Program-made: the position numbers and the translations under genes
Shown: positions 19,311 through 31,554 of the stretch, piece by piece
Position numbering within the stretch: the first letter of the stretch is position 1
How the letters are laid out: each line of letters opens with the position of its first letter
The notes under the pieces: model-generated
Told to the model about the DNA's origin: nothing
The model's database searches: none
What the model saw: only the letters and a program-made list of their open reading frames with translations
NCBI GenBank assembly: GCA_049999765.1
Contig: JBNGIQ010007204.1
Coordinates: forward strand, 1 to 35,934
DNA length: 35,934 nucleotides
Reading direction: 5' to 3'
Origin: Phaeoceros laevis
Lineage: Eukaryota > Anthocerotophyta > Anthocerotopsida > Notothyladales

Positions 19311-20625
19311 ACTGCTGCACACGGCTACAACACCTTGACAGCCTAGTGGTTGACCACTCTTGCAAAAGCCAGACACTACAAGGCTCAACACCCAAATGTG
19401 AGCCCATACACAGGGCTAGTCGTCACCTGCTCCAGTCCACAGAATTTCTGACAACCAACCACAGATTGCCAGCCCCTCCGTCAAGTGACTGACCTGCAGT
19501 GCGGCAGTGCAAGCCAGATTCCAACTTCCACCAGCTGGCTCGCTCACATGGCCGCTCTACGGCAACCTCCCTAAGTGACCCGGCTTCACGCACTCGGCCC
19601 ACATTTGTTCCAGCAGTACGACTATTTTCAACTTTGGCGGCCACCATTCACACTAGCACATCTCAACTAAAGTCAGAAGCTCCATCTCCACACCTGACTT
19701 CTTCGCCCAAGCTATACATCCTTGCTTCACGGCAGCGTTCAGAAGGAAACCAGCAACCGTGAAATGTGTCGGTGGCGGGCTTCCCACTCCTACTCTTAAA
19801 CTAGTACAAATTCGAAAAAGTTATCCGCAACTATCGAAGGTCATCAAATAATCACCCTGACACTTTAGTACTTTACCTTCTTTGCAAGCAAGCGTTGCCG
19901 CTATACTGTAGCACTTCTGTTCCGTCCGACCCACGAAGTGCTGTGCAGTCCTGCGCACATGTTTCCATGTCTCTTAGGAATTCTCCTCTCCAAGTCATGT
20001 GGTTGCGAATGCTGCGATCTCTAAGTCGACTTCCGAATTCTCGAACGTGAACTTGCATGAGGCATCGACATACTGCATTCAGACAGATCGCGTTTGTCCA
20101 GCTCTGCTGCAGCTCAGTCATTGCCGGTTAGCTGGAAGGCACCGCTGCTCATTTTACGGTTTCTGATCAATAGAGGCCCCAGGGCTTTTCCAGGTGGACA
20201 GACATCTCTATCTGCGCTCGTATAGGGAGCCTATGTACATGCTCACTGCTGGTAGGAGCCCTCCTACTGGTGCGAAGGTCTTCAGTGCCTTGTCTACGCA
20301 ATGCAACGACGTTCCTATCTACACATGCTGGGCCGCTAATTGTCCACGCACAGCGAGAAGCCGGGAAGTTGAATCCAGCAGACATAAGGGCAGATTGTCC
20401 TGTTATGCTGCTTTTTGGAGCTGTCTGGGTCCGGTAGGGCAATCAGCATCTCGTGCCAGGGGGCATTTGGTGGTCACCGCTTGTCTTGGATTAGGCAGAT
20501 TCTCGAGGGGCTGTTTGTGGACCAAAGGTTTTCAGGCAGGGCTCAACCAGCCGCGCTCATCGTCGCCACGCCTCGTCAAACGGCGTAAAGGGTGCAGGTC
20601 GAAGTTGAACCAAACTTCGTGGGCC
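19311..20625. promoter_or_regulatory. divergent intergenic region between receptor and TPP2 genes
   Basis: The 1.3 kb between two divergent start codons should hold both promoters. No convincing TATA box at the expected places was identified. The last 432 bp (from 20194) are open in frame with the TPP2 start and may be coding, as discussed with that gene. No other gene is seen. Confidence 0.5.
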
Positions 20626-23600
20626 ATGCCAGAGGATAATGAGGTGTTCCCACCAGGAGAGGAAGTGGCATCTTCGATCCTGGATTCTTCATCGTTTCTA
20701 GCAGGCCTGATGCCGAAGAAAGAGATTGGGGTACACAAGTTCCTCGAAGAGCATCCTCAATACGATGGGCGTGGCATTATTGTCGCTATATTCGGTAGGT
20801 TCTGGGTGAGCTGTCGGACCACGGTACTCAGTAAGATTGAGATTGACAGGATAGTGTTGCGTCAGGGGCGTGTCACGAGTCAAGCAGTTATTGCTCTTTT
20901 GAAGGGTCCGAATTTTGGTTCTGCGTAAGCGCTCTGAACAACGGATCTTCTGAACTTTCGTCTTTCAGATTCCGGGGTGGATCCAGCTGCTGCTGGATTG
21001 CAGATAACAACTGATGGCAAACCCAAACTAATTGACGTTGTTGATTGGTGAGTAGTAGGATAGACACCACACTTCTCGGAGTAGACGATTTGCTTCTAGC
21101 TTCTCAGAGGACACTGCTATAAGATTCCATCTCTGATTTGTAATGGCTGTGGACGTAGCACTGGAAGTGGTGATGTGGACACGTCAACTGTGGTAAGAGC
21201 GGATGACGATGGTTTCCTTCTTGGAGCTTCAGGTGACTTGATTGCTGAAAGCTTCACTTGTTGGCGGGCAGCACGGGTAAATTAAAGCCAATTTACGTGA
21301 GCTGTCCTTGAACGAGAAACACCCCAGTAAAGCTTAAGCCTACGCAGGTGCCAAACTTCGCATCAACAGAAGTTGGAAGAACCCTTCTGGTGAATGGCGT
21401 GTTGGTACAAAGTTTGTGTACCAGCTCTTCACAGACACCCTGGTCAACAGATTGAAGGTGCTACTTGGCTGTAATGAGGGTGCTTTCCTGTAATGAGATA
21501 TAGTTTTCATCCGTGCCTACGTTGCAGAATTTTGATCATGCAAGCTTTTCGTGCAGAAAGAACGGAAGAAAAAATGGAATCAACACCATCGTGAAGCTCT
21601 CACAAATGCACTTCGTCAGCTTACAGATTTTGATGTGGTCTGTTTCGTGACTGCACCTAGCTGCATTTTATGGACTCAAGGCATGTAAATGTCCGTGTGC
21701 TCATTCTCCTCATTAAAATGCTTTGTTGAGGTGGGTGCAGAAACACCCTAGATTCTCAGAGGTTCTACTGAAGAAGAAGCGGGAAGATCTCCAGACACGG
21801 ATAGACCTTCTTCAGAAAGTAGCGGATGTAAAAACCTTATGCAGCACAATGAATCCGTACTACCCTTTTTTTTTGTGATTTGCATTTCGTCTAGTCCAGG
21901 TTAGTAATGGCATACAATGAGATAAATGGAGCTAGGTGATCATTGTGCCCAGTTTGTTGTGACTCAGAGTTATGACGACAAGGGACCAGTGATAGACGCA
22001 GTTATATGGCATGATGGAGACGTCTGGAGAGTTGCACTTGATACTCAAGACATGGAAGGTGAAAGCGGGAAAGGAAAGCTTGCGGACTTTACTCCTTTGA
22101 CAAACTACAGGTATGCTGCCTGGATGTTGAGTTGTTAGTGGGCGTGTACGGTTTTTAAGCAGGAACGATGTCCAGCAAAAGCATAGATAAGAAAGGTTTT
22201 TTGTTTTTAAAGCATGGTTTGGATCACTACTCCTGTTACAGTTTTTTTCTCTGGTGTCAGGATTGAACGAAAATGTGGTGTGTTTTCCAAGATGGATGCA
22301 TGCTCATTTGCAACAAATGTATATGACGAGGGTAACGTGTTGAGTATAGTCACAGACAGCTCACCGCATGGAACTCATGTTGCTGGTATCACCGCAGCGC
22401 ATCATCCAGAGGTAGAAAGGTTGGAGGTTCTTTTAGCATGCCATAGAGCTCTAATATTTTCTGCTCAACATTTCAGTGGTTATGATTTTTTCAGGAGCCT
22501 TTACTCAATGGAGTGGCACCTGGTGCTCAACTTGTATCCTGCAAAATTGGAGATTCAAGGTTGGGATCAATGGAAACAGGAACTGGATTGACACGGGCAC
22601 TTATTACAGTTATTACGGTATTGGTTTCTCCATCTCTAAGATGCTGTGCGCAATGGGCCGGAAGATACGGACCGCTATACTACCTTAGCAGAAGTGACTG
22701 AAGTTGAGGATTGACAGAGCAACATTGAGAATGGTATCAAGGACTGACAGAGCAACGTTTGTGTGTAGAACAAGTGTAACCTGATAAATATGAGCTACGG
22801 GGAACCTACAATGGTGCCAAATCATGGAAGGTTTGTGGAGCTTGTAAATGAGGTAAACTGATAGTCTCTCCAGAACTTTAGATGCCTTTTTGCAAACATG
22901 CCTTCGTTGTCCTTGTCTGTTTCATAGTTGTTGCATTTCTTTGATCTGAAACAGGCTTGATTGATAAAGAGTGCTCTCTTCAATGCAGGTGGTTGAGAAG
23001 CATGGTGTCATTTTCGTAAGTAGCGCAGGGAATAATGGCCCCTCACTGAGCACTGTAGGTGCTCCTGGTGGAACAACTTCCAACATCCTAGGCATTGGAG
23101 CATTCGTCTCACCAGGGATGGCAGCATCTGCTCACTCAATAGTTGAGCCACCTAGCGAAGGTCTTCAATACACCTGGTGACGGAAGCTTATTCCAACTAG
23201 ACTAAGATCACTTGTTCCTTACCAATCTTAGCGGAGAGAATGATTGTTCACGTCAGTAACTCCTTCAATTTTCTTTGGATATGCTTTTCCATTTGTCGCC
23301 ATAACTGATGGTTGGTGAAACGGATTGCTTCTAGGTCGAGCAGAGGACCCACTGCAGACGGCGATTTAGGGGTATGCTTGAGTGCCCCAGGTGGGGCGAT
23401 TGCACCGGTACCAGTGTGGACCCTTCAGCGGCGAATGCTGATGAATGGCACATCCATGGCCTCCCCATGTGCTTGTGGTGGTATAGCTTTGGTGCTTAGT
23501 GCTCTGAAGGTGACTTCGTGAATCCTCTGTATCGATATATGGGCTTGTCACGTGATAGTGTCCATAAGCCTCAATGATTGTTCCTTGTGGCTTCTTCAGA

Positions 23601-26600
23601 TACCCCAAACCAGGTAGTTGCAGGGTTTCAGCTAGTCAGGCTACACGAGACCCTGCATTGCACTCCTCTAGAATAGACTTGAAGATTTGACGTCCTTGTG
23701 CTCACATTTGCTGGCCACAGGATCACAATCTGCATTTGCATTGACATTGAATCTTTGGTGAAGTGATTTTTCACCAACCCACTGCCATTCAGTGGTACTG
23801 CATTTCACCTTGTCTTTTAAAGTTATGAGGGGAAGTCAGAAGCTAGGATTGGGCCTCACCAACTTGTCGCATGTCAGGCGGAGCATCAGGAAATAAGCCC
23901 CCATGTTGTTCGGAAAGCATTAGAGAACACAGCTTCTCCACTTAGTGATGATCCAGAGGGCCTTCTTACAACTGGTCGTGGGTTATTGCAAGTGGATAGG
24001 TATATACCTTTTTTGACCTTGCTGTACCAACTTTCCTTCAAAAATCTTTTCGTCAACTTATTGTTTGACATGTTTCATGCTGACACACTTTGTGTATCAC
24101 AGGGCATATGAATATCTACGCAAATGCACGAACATTCCTTCAGTATCATACAAAGTACAAGTTGTTCGAAGTTCAACCCCGAGTTCGTTTCAAAACCTAT
24201 CTTTCTGGAGCAGCTCGTTTTGACTTTCTTGAGTGTAGATTTTCAAAAAGAAATAATTTGACCTGTATTTGGTTATGCGGTCGTATTTTGAAGAGTCTGT
24301 TTCTGTCATAACCTGGTCTTGCAGACGTTTTTTCATTCAGTACTCCACGTTTATGAAGTACTGAAGCTGGATCAGTAGTTAGTGAAGAGATTAGGCTAGT
24401 GAGAGTAAGCCTGCATGTATGTTCTTGTCTGAAAACTAGTTCTCGACGCCTGACAGGTACAGCACTTCGAGGAATTTACCTCAGGGAGTTACATGATTGT
24501 CGACAAGCGAGTGAGGTTGTGATCCTTGTTCTTGGACTGCTTGTGTTAGCTGAACTACCATGTTTCCATCTGTTCATCAGGCCTATTTGAGCAAGCCTAG
24601 ACCATACCCTGAAGCGGATTTACTCCAGTTCCATAATTGCTTGCGTATTTGCTCAACATTCTTTACTTGTGGGTTGTTGTCATTGTTGTCGAAGGTGTAC
24701 ATTTCATTCTGTTATCTTCTATCCTGTCCTTTCAGTGGACCATCCAAGTTAAGCCCAAGTTTCATGAAGATGCGGACAAGCTGGAGTTGCTGGTCCCATT
24801 TGAGGAACATGTTAAGCTAGAAAGTTCGGCATCTTGGGTGAAGACACCAGAATATTTGCTGCTTACCACCAATGGCCGCAGTTTCAAGTACTATGCTGTT
24901 AAGTTGGAGATACTAGGTTTAGGAATGTGACTAAGCATTACAAGCTCTACGTTTTCCTTCTGAGTAGACTTTTGAGATACTTAGGGCAACAGGGTACTTT
25001 ATCCCATGCATTTCTTGGCAGTGTGATGGTAAATCCTATTGGCCTGAAAGAAGGCGTGCACTATACAGAGGTCATTGGTGTGGATAGTGGTGCTCCTTGG
25101 CGTGGTCCACTCTTCCGGGTGTCGATCACTGTTGTTAAGCCGATGGAAGTGACTTCAAGGCCTCCCGTAATCAGTTTTCCGAATCTCTTATTCACGCCTG
25201 GTAACAAAAGCAAAGTGTCTGCTTTCTTTGCTCCAGTCTTGACATACTGATGTAGGTTAGGGGAGCTTGTTTGTGCGGCAAAGTAGGTGATCAAAGTTAA
25301 CAATCATGTGGTCCGTTATGTGCAGGGCATATTGAACGAAAGTTTATAGCTGTACCTGAAGGGGCTAGCTGGGCCGAAGCAGTATTCCGCGTTGCTGGCT
25401 TTGATACTCCTCGGAGGTTTTTCATTAATGCTGTTCAGGTACTCTTGTTATTTGGATCCTACCTTCTGATGGTGTGGGTGAAAGGGTTATTATTTTTTTC
25501 CGCTGTGGTTGTATTTCAGGCCTACTGTTCCCATGCCAGTTTGTTACCGAAAGTGAGGTACTTTTAGTTTCCTGCCTTGTGAATTACAAAAGTTGTTTGC
25601 CTATGTCGTAGATAATCAAGAAGCGAAGGCCCACTGTATGGGAGAACGCTGTAGCATTCTTATCACCTACTTCTAAGGGGTTTTCGTTCGCAATTCAAGG
25701 AGGAGTGACCATGGAACTTTGTGTTGCTCAATTCTGGTCTAGTGGCATTGGAAGTCTGTCTCCGACAGATATGGAGATCCAGGTAAATTGCTATCTGCTA
25801 TATGGGGATTTATTTGCTTTGGTGCAACTGCAACTGGATACGTATACATGGTAAGAAAGCTCTATTATACCAATTTGGTGTCTGTCAGGTCATTTTCCAT
25901 GGTCTACAAGCCGGCCAAAAGGAGATTTTCTTACATGGAACTGAAGGAACTAGCAGGGTTGATGTAAGATCCCCCTTGTCGATGGAGCGTTTATCACCAT
26001 CGGCTAGTCTAACAAGGGTAGCAGACTTAGCTCTCCCAAGGATGTGTATCTTTCTTGCATTTCTTATGCTTAAAGTCTGCACTGTATGTTCAGGTTAGAA
26101 TGGCATTCCGTCCTGTCGAATGTAAGCTCGTGGCTTTATCGGCTGCAAGAGACATGTTACCAGTTGGACGGCAAATAAGTGCACTAACTTTGACGTAGGC
26201 CATGGCAACTCTTCTTGTGGTCATTCAAGTGTTTGACAGACTGAGAGAACTGGACGCTTGAACAAATAGGAACTACAGCCCGTCGGAACTTCAATTTTTT
26301 TGCAGTGTTTTATGTGATGCATGGTATGTTGTGACAACTTTTGCATCTTGCAGCTACAAGTTCACTTTGATAGAAGGTGGAAAGGTCAAACCATCCTTCC
26401 CATTCCTAAACAACAGGATATATGAAGCTGAGTTTGAATCCCAGCTATACATGATAATGGACGTGAACAAGGTTATTTTGTTTCAAGCCTCCATGCATCA
26501 GAGATGACGTTGGTTTCTAGCAATAGGAGGCACCGTTAAGAATTAGACAAGTTTTGAGTCTTCTGGCATTGCTTAAAAACATACAACCGTGAGCTGTTAA

Positions 26601-29600
26601 GACTACGTAGAGGAATGGCTGGCATGAGGTGTTTACTTAAAAACCATTCCCAGACTTTCGACACATGTCATATAAACTGCTCGAGTAAACAATCTTCCAT
26701 TATTGAGATTGCAGAGGGTCCTATCGACTGGAGACTGTTATCCGAAAGGCGTAAAGCTGTCAAAAGGAGAATACACCCTTCGTGTCCACATCAGGTTGAG
26801 CTTCGGTGTTAATTGTTTCGAAGGCCAGGTTAGTTTGATTGGTTACGATAGAACCGCACCCACCTGGTTTCTATCATTATGAAACTATATTTGTTCTGTT
26901 GCAGACATGACAACATCAGCTACTTAGAGAAACTTAAAAAAGCAACAGCATTTATTGACAGAACCCTTGACGATAAGGTACTTGAGATTTCCTTATGTTA
27001 ATGAGTTGGTCATTGCCAGTAAGTCTTCATGTTTGTTCAGTGTTTGGCGTGCCTGGTCTGAACTTCCTTGCACTGCCACCTTCTTGCAGAATAGTGTACG
27101 ACTCAGTTTCTACTCTGACTTGGATGGAGCGGTAACTGGGAAAGATGCCTTCAAAGCAATTAGTCTTTTGCCCGGGTAAGCTGTGGTCACCTTCCCAAGC
27201 CTTCTGAACGTCCCAACCAGCAGAAGTAAATTGTTGCTGTGAAAGTTGTCCGGATAAGCTGTAACTGGGCAGATGCCTTCAAAGCCCTTTTGCGTTCTGC
27301 CTAAGTAAGCTGTGATCAACGTCAACATTTTTTGGCACTATGCATGAGTGGAGGTATTTGAGGTGCTGGGATAGGTACTTTAGAAGCAGACTCAGGACTT
27401 AAGGTGCGGGGGTGGGTATGGACAACTTTCACCACAATCGTACTGTCCAGATATGGGCAGGAGTCCCTATCCTCATCTTCCGGAGCATTTTCTCCTAATG
27501 TGTTGCAGACGCTTCTAACGATGAGGTGCGACACCTCGTATGCTCCTTATATTGGCCCGTATGTTGCAGTGAATCTTGGCCCTTTTATGTTGCTGCCCCA
27601 GCGGATGAGAAGCTTCCAAAGGTATGCTGATGTTTCAGATAAAGCATGCTATCGTGTCCTTCAGATCATTTGTGGCATTTTGATGACAATTGAAATGCAG
27701 GATGCTGTAGTGGGAACGTTGTTGATTGGCAAGATAACATTTGGAACCGAGCATATCAATGAACACTCCGCTTGCCCATCTTTTTCGGAAATCACATATA
27801 TTGTATCCCCAGCGTTGAAGGTCAGAAGTGTATTCAGAACCTTGGGTCATACCAAGAAGCTGCTGTAGGGTCAGTGACTGTACTCTGTTATTCGTCGCAT
27901 TGGTTTCTGACATAAATCTTGCACGGTCCGCTCGATTATTTTGCAATGCTATAAGCCTCGTAACCACGCTATAGCTGCTTGCTCTTGAGGAGAGTTTGAT
28001 GGATAGGAGGCTGGGCTGTTTTCTTACTGGTTTATCAGAAAAAGAGCTTAAAGGTACAAGAGAATTGGTAACTGCTTCACAGACATTCAATGAAAAACAC
28101 AACTAAGATTCGTATTGAAGCCAAACATATGTTGGACGGATTAAGTTTGTGTGTAGAAGAGATTTTTTTGTGGTTTTACTCAATGCTGACAAATCTAGCT
28201 CGTGTCTTTGGGGACTAGGCAGAGGAGAAAGTAAAGGATAAGCATACCGTGGAGGCAAAGAAGAAGGTTGTGGAGAAGCTTGAAGAAGAGGTCTGTGATT
28301 TTTTAAGCTCTGTGTGATTAGCATACGAGGGACTGCACTTTAATCCCTCAGTGAAGTTCAGCTTTGAGGGGCATTATTGTCCTACTCCCGTCCCATTTGA
28401 TGGAGAGTGTGATAAGATGAATAGTCTTTGAGTTTCTCCATTTTCCTTTGCACTAGACAGATGATTATTGGAACTTGAAGAGTACATCAGAATCCAAAAA
28501 CAACGTTCCACAAAAGATGTATGCAAAGGTATACGGCAGGGAAACAACTAGATAAACCTGTCCAGCGGGTATTCAAACTGGCAGTTACTGCTAGTCCAAA
28601 GTCTTCTAATCATGAAAAGCACCAAACGTAGCACAGATTCAAGTGATGGTTTTCTGGCAAGCGCTTTTTCAACCGGGGTGTTTCTGTGTCTGCAGGTTAG
28701 GGATGCCAAAATGAAGCTCCTCTCTAACCTGCCATTATTAACTTCAGAAGAACGCAAGGAGTGGGAGGACCTTGTCTCTACCTTGAAGGTTTGGTTGATC
28801 TCCATTCATGACAGCTCTTATCTCACATCTTCACTGCTTGTCATCTCGTGTCACATATTGCAATTATGAAATCAGGTGGAGTATCCCAAGCACCTTCAAC
28901 TTTTTGTTGATATTTTGCAAAAGCTGACAGCAGCTCGAACTCATGATGATAACCAGGTGTGTTTGCTAGCTAGATTGAGATTCTTTCTAAAAGCAGACCA
29001 CAATCACGTGAACATTCCCCTTGTCCCTGATGCAATGACCGTGAAAGTGAACAGATTATCAACGCAGCAAATGACGTCATATCCTTAATTGACAGAGATG
29101 GACTTGCCAAATTCTTCTCTATGAAGTCTGAGTCTGAAACAGCTGATGCAGTGGTAACATTTTAGTTCGCATATTTCTTGTCATGTCATTGTCTGCGCAG
29201 TCGTGTAAGCTATCAGCAACTTCATCTCTGAGCGTGGTAGATGTTGGACATAATTTTAAAAGTATTGCTGTTTGAAACGTCCCAGCAAGTGAAGAAAGAA
29301 ATGGAGACTCAACGAGATGCCCTTGCTGAAGCCCTATACCAGAAGGGACTCTCACTTGCTAATTTGGAGGAGAAAAAAGTGGGACCTTAAAGTTGTCAGT
29401 GTCGCTGCTTTCTATGCTTCTGATGAATGATCCTTATCCTCACAGCCAATGTCTTGCACTCGCAGGAACTCAGCACTCAAGGTCAAAAGTCTGAAGTTTT
29501 TGAAAACACCGGTGGTGTCCCCAGGGAGGCAAGTTATGCCTCTGAATTAACGGCAGATGAATTTATTCAGAACGCAACTGCGGGAGATTCAGTCGATGAT

Positions 29601-30059
29601 TACTCAAAATTCAAAGGAGGACAGGGTGGCGAAGTGGCAACAGGACTTGCTGTTGTAGCTCTACCTGTTACTGAGGAGAGAGATCGAACACCAACCACCA
29701 CAGACACCTTTTGTCAGAATTTTGCTGAGCTAAGAAAGTGGGCTGATACTTCATCGCCGAAGTACGGCTTGCTGGCTGTTAGGCGAGAACGGCGGGCTGG
29801 ACGACTTGGCACTGCCATCAAGGTCGATAAGGGCTGTTGGGTCACTTTTAACGACCTTGATGCGAGTCAGAAGAGCTAATCTTATTGTGAACTTGTGCAG
29901 GTCTTAAATGACCTTATTCAAGACGAAAGCAAGCCACCCCAGAAGCATCTCTACGAAATGCGTGCAAGTCTGCTTGAAGAAGCCGGCTGGGTCCACTGGG
30001 GAGCTCACGACAGGAAGCTTATAGCTATCACTTTCCCGTCTGCTTATCCTCTGTTCTAG
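20626..30059 (+). CDS. TPP2: tripeptidyl peptidase II (giant subtilisin-like peptidase), 34 exons
   Basis: This peptidase removes tripeptides from N termini of proteasome products and self-assembles into very large complexes. Exon model: 20626-20794, 20969-21047, 21159-21232, 21348-21457, 21557-21637, 21741-21827, 21968-22110, 22261-22411, 22495-22617, 22769-22852, 22989-23176, 23335-23509, 23878-23999, 24103-24182, 24457-24515, 24736-24887, 25022-25200, 25326-25438, 25612-25782, 25889-26017, 26094-26194, 26354-26471, 26715-26794, 26905-26977, 27090-27175, 27570-27621, 27701-27820, 28219-28290, 28696-28788, 28876-28956, 29055-29153, 29286-29378, 29466-29822, 29901-30059. The sum, 4,053 nt, gives 1,350 residues with every junction in phase. 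All introns are GT-AG. The donor of exon 14 (GTTCGT) is the weakest and was set by length against the Arabidopsis protein. Catalytic residues: Asp57 (FDSGVDP), His284 (HGTHVAG), oxyanion Asn382 (AGNNGP), Ser470 (GTSMASP). The frame is open upstream to 20194 and may add a targeting extension. Confidence 0.94.
27131..27320. repeat. intronic partial duplication of TPP2 exon 25 and its donor
   Basis: The end of exon 25 with its splice donor (27131-27190, from GTAACTGGG through GTAAGCTGTGGTCA) recurs in diverged form at 27261-27320 inside the following intron, about 130 bp downstream. The copy keeps a GTAAGCTGTGATCA donor-like end, but its reading frame is not maintained. It is a decayed tandem duplication. 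Confidence 0.8.
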
Positions 30060-30342
30060 GACATAGACTATGTCCAAACCCTCGTGAAACATAGACGATT
30101 CTTGCAGTGACAAGAAACAATTGGGGCACTTCACATCTCAGCAATACAAATGCATCAGCAGAAACGGGCGAGGTTGGACGAGAATCGGGACGGACCCTGA
30201 ACTGCCCGCTGGAAAAACTGGAGAAGCATTCAACCGGGATACAATGCGCACAAAGGTGTTATCGTCAGCATCTTTAGCCCTGCGCCAGGCCTGAAATATG
30301 CCGTGTGAGTCTGACAACTATTGACTGAGGCAATCGTAGGGG
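30060..30342. other. convergent 3' intergenic region (TPP2 and DHDPS)
   Basis: These 283 bp separate the TPP2 stop from the DHDPS stop on the other strand. Both 3' untranslated regions and polyadenylation sites must lie here, and they may overlap. No other feature was recognised. Confidence 0.6.
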
Positions 30343-31554
30343 TCACTTCCACTTATAGTCGTGCACAATTCTGAAGTCCTCGTCTTTCATGACCTTAACC
30401 TCCGCGGTCCCCACGAAATGTTCCCTTCCAATCCTTCTAACAATCTGCACAAACTTTTGCCTGCGCTCGATGTCTCGAGGGCAGTAGGGCAGTCTAAACA
30501 CCGGCTTGACAACCCCCAACTGAGCCAGAGCTGTATTCACTCCGATAGGGTTGAATTCCTCGAACAGCCAATTGACAAGAGGCAACAGCTCTTCGTTAGC
30601 TTCGGTATTCTCTGTTTCCAGTAACTCGTTGACAAGACCCGGAACCAGATTGCTCACCACAGAGATGACTCCACGCGCTTCGTGTTTCCACTTAGCCTGG
30701 TGAAATTCGTCGTCATTGCCACTCCAGACAGTCAAACCCAGCTTGGTATAATGTGCTACCCTGTCATTGCCAACACACTCTTTGACGCCTACAAAATTCT
30801 GAGATCCGCGACTCAGCTCTTCCATGAAGGATGGCGGGATGTCCTGATTCGTTCTGGAAGGCACGTTGTAAACAATTGAAGGTCCCAAATCGCACAGGTG
30901 AGCGAAGTGCTCCCTCAGCCCCCGCAAAGAGGTTTTGCCATAGTAAGGGTTGATCTGCAATGCAGCATCCATGCCGATCTGGAAGCCCTCCTTGGTAGCG
31001 TTGAAGGCTTCGCTTGTGCAATTGCTTCCAGTATAGCCAACTACTCTAAATTTTTTGGCTCTCTCACCGTATAGCTCCGTTCCTTCGTTCTTCACAAATG
31101 CCACTGTGTTTTCAATGAGGGTAATGTGCTCGTGCCAGTCCATCAAATGCCCCTCCCCTGTGGTGCCGGCCACCACGAGTGCGTTAGCACCTCCATCGAT
31201 CTGGTAGCCGACCAACTCTTTCCAGGTGTCCATATCGACACTGCCATCGTCATTGTAGGGAGTCTTCAGAGCTGTGATCAATTTCAGCTGCCTGATTTCC
31301 TCTACCTTGAGGCTGGTCCCTCCCCTCCCATCCAGCTCAACGCGGTGGATACGCTGGTGCAGCCGCTCGGAGTCCTGCTCCCCCACACCCTGCCAGCTCG
31401 TATCAATGGCAGCATGTACACCAAGTCCTGGACGTCCGCGTGTCTTCTCGATAGGTCGAAGCTGTCGCCATCTTGCGGAGAGCCGCGTACAGCATGTCGG
31501 GGGGCAAAGAACGTTCTCTGGGACCGGTGACGTCGCCAACTTCAAGGTAGCCAT
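30343..31554 (-). CDS. DHDPS: 4-hydroxy-tetrahydrodipicolinate synthase, plastid-type (DHDPS)
   Basis: This enzyme condenses pyruvate with aspartate semialdehyde, the first committed and lysine-inhibited step of lysine synthesis in plastids. The single exon encodes 403 residues. A Ser/Arg/Thr-bearing leader of about 50-80 residues looks like a plastid transit peptide. The barrel follows from about residue 88 (LKLITALKTPY). Active-site residues are visible: TTGEG (Thr131, Thr132), NPYYGK (Tyr204/Tyr205), YNVPSRT (Tyr229, Arg234) and the Schiff-base Lys258 in GVKEC. The allosteric lysine site is conserved in plant form: Trp140 in place of the bacterial His53, Asn178 and Glu182. Compared with Arabidopsis there are about 11-12 extra residues near 154-168 (KNEGTELYGERAKK region), just before the TGSN loop. 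The gene is intronless, convergent with TPP2 and divergent from the MMAA-like gene. Confidence 0.97.
   Translation of the reverse strand: MATLKLATSPVPENVLCPPTCCTRLSARWRQLRPIEKTRGRPGLGVHAAIDTSWQGVGEQDSERLHQRIHRVELDGRGGTSLKVEEIRQLKLITALKTPYNDDGSVDMDTWKELVGYQIDGGANALVVAGTTGEGHLMDWHEHITLIENTVAFVKNEGTELYGERAKKFRVVGYTGSNCTSEAFNATKEGFQIGMDAALQINPYYGKTSLRGLREHFAHLCDLGPSIVYNVPSRTNQDIPPSFMEELSRGSQNFVGVKECVGNDRVAHYTKLGLTVWSGNDDEFHQAKWKHEARGVISVVSNLVPGLVNELLETENTEANEELLPLVNWLFEEFNPIGVNTALAQLGVVKPVFRLPYCPRDIERRQKFVQIVRRIGREHFVGTAEVKVMKDEDFRIVHDYKWK

Noticed and set aside
19311-19391. Upstream in-frame ATG of the receptor gene (27 more residues)
   Set aside because: The added residues precede a clean signal peptide that starts at the ATG at 19310; signal peptides are N-terminal.
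25520-25557. Possible 38-nt cassette exon in TPP2 intron 18 (AG before GCCTAC, GT after GTGAG)
   Set aside because: Its inclusion breaks the reading frame, while direct joining of exons 18 and 19 matches the plant protein without a gap.
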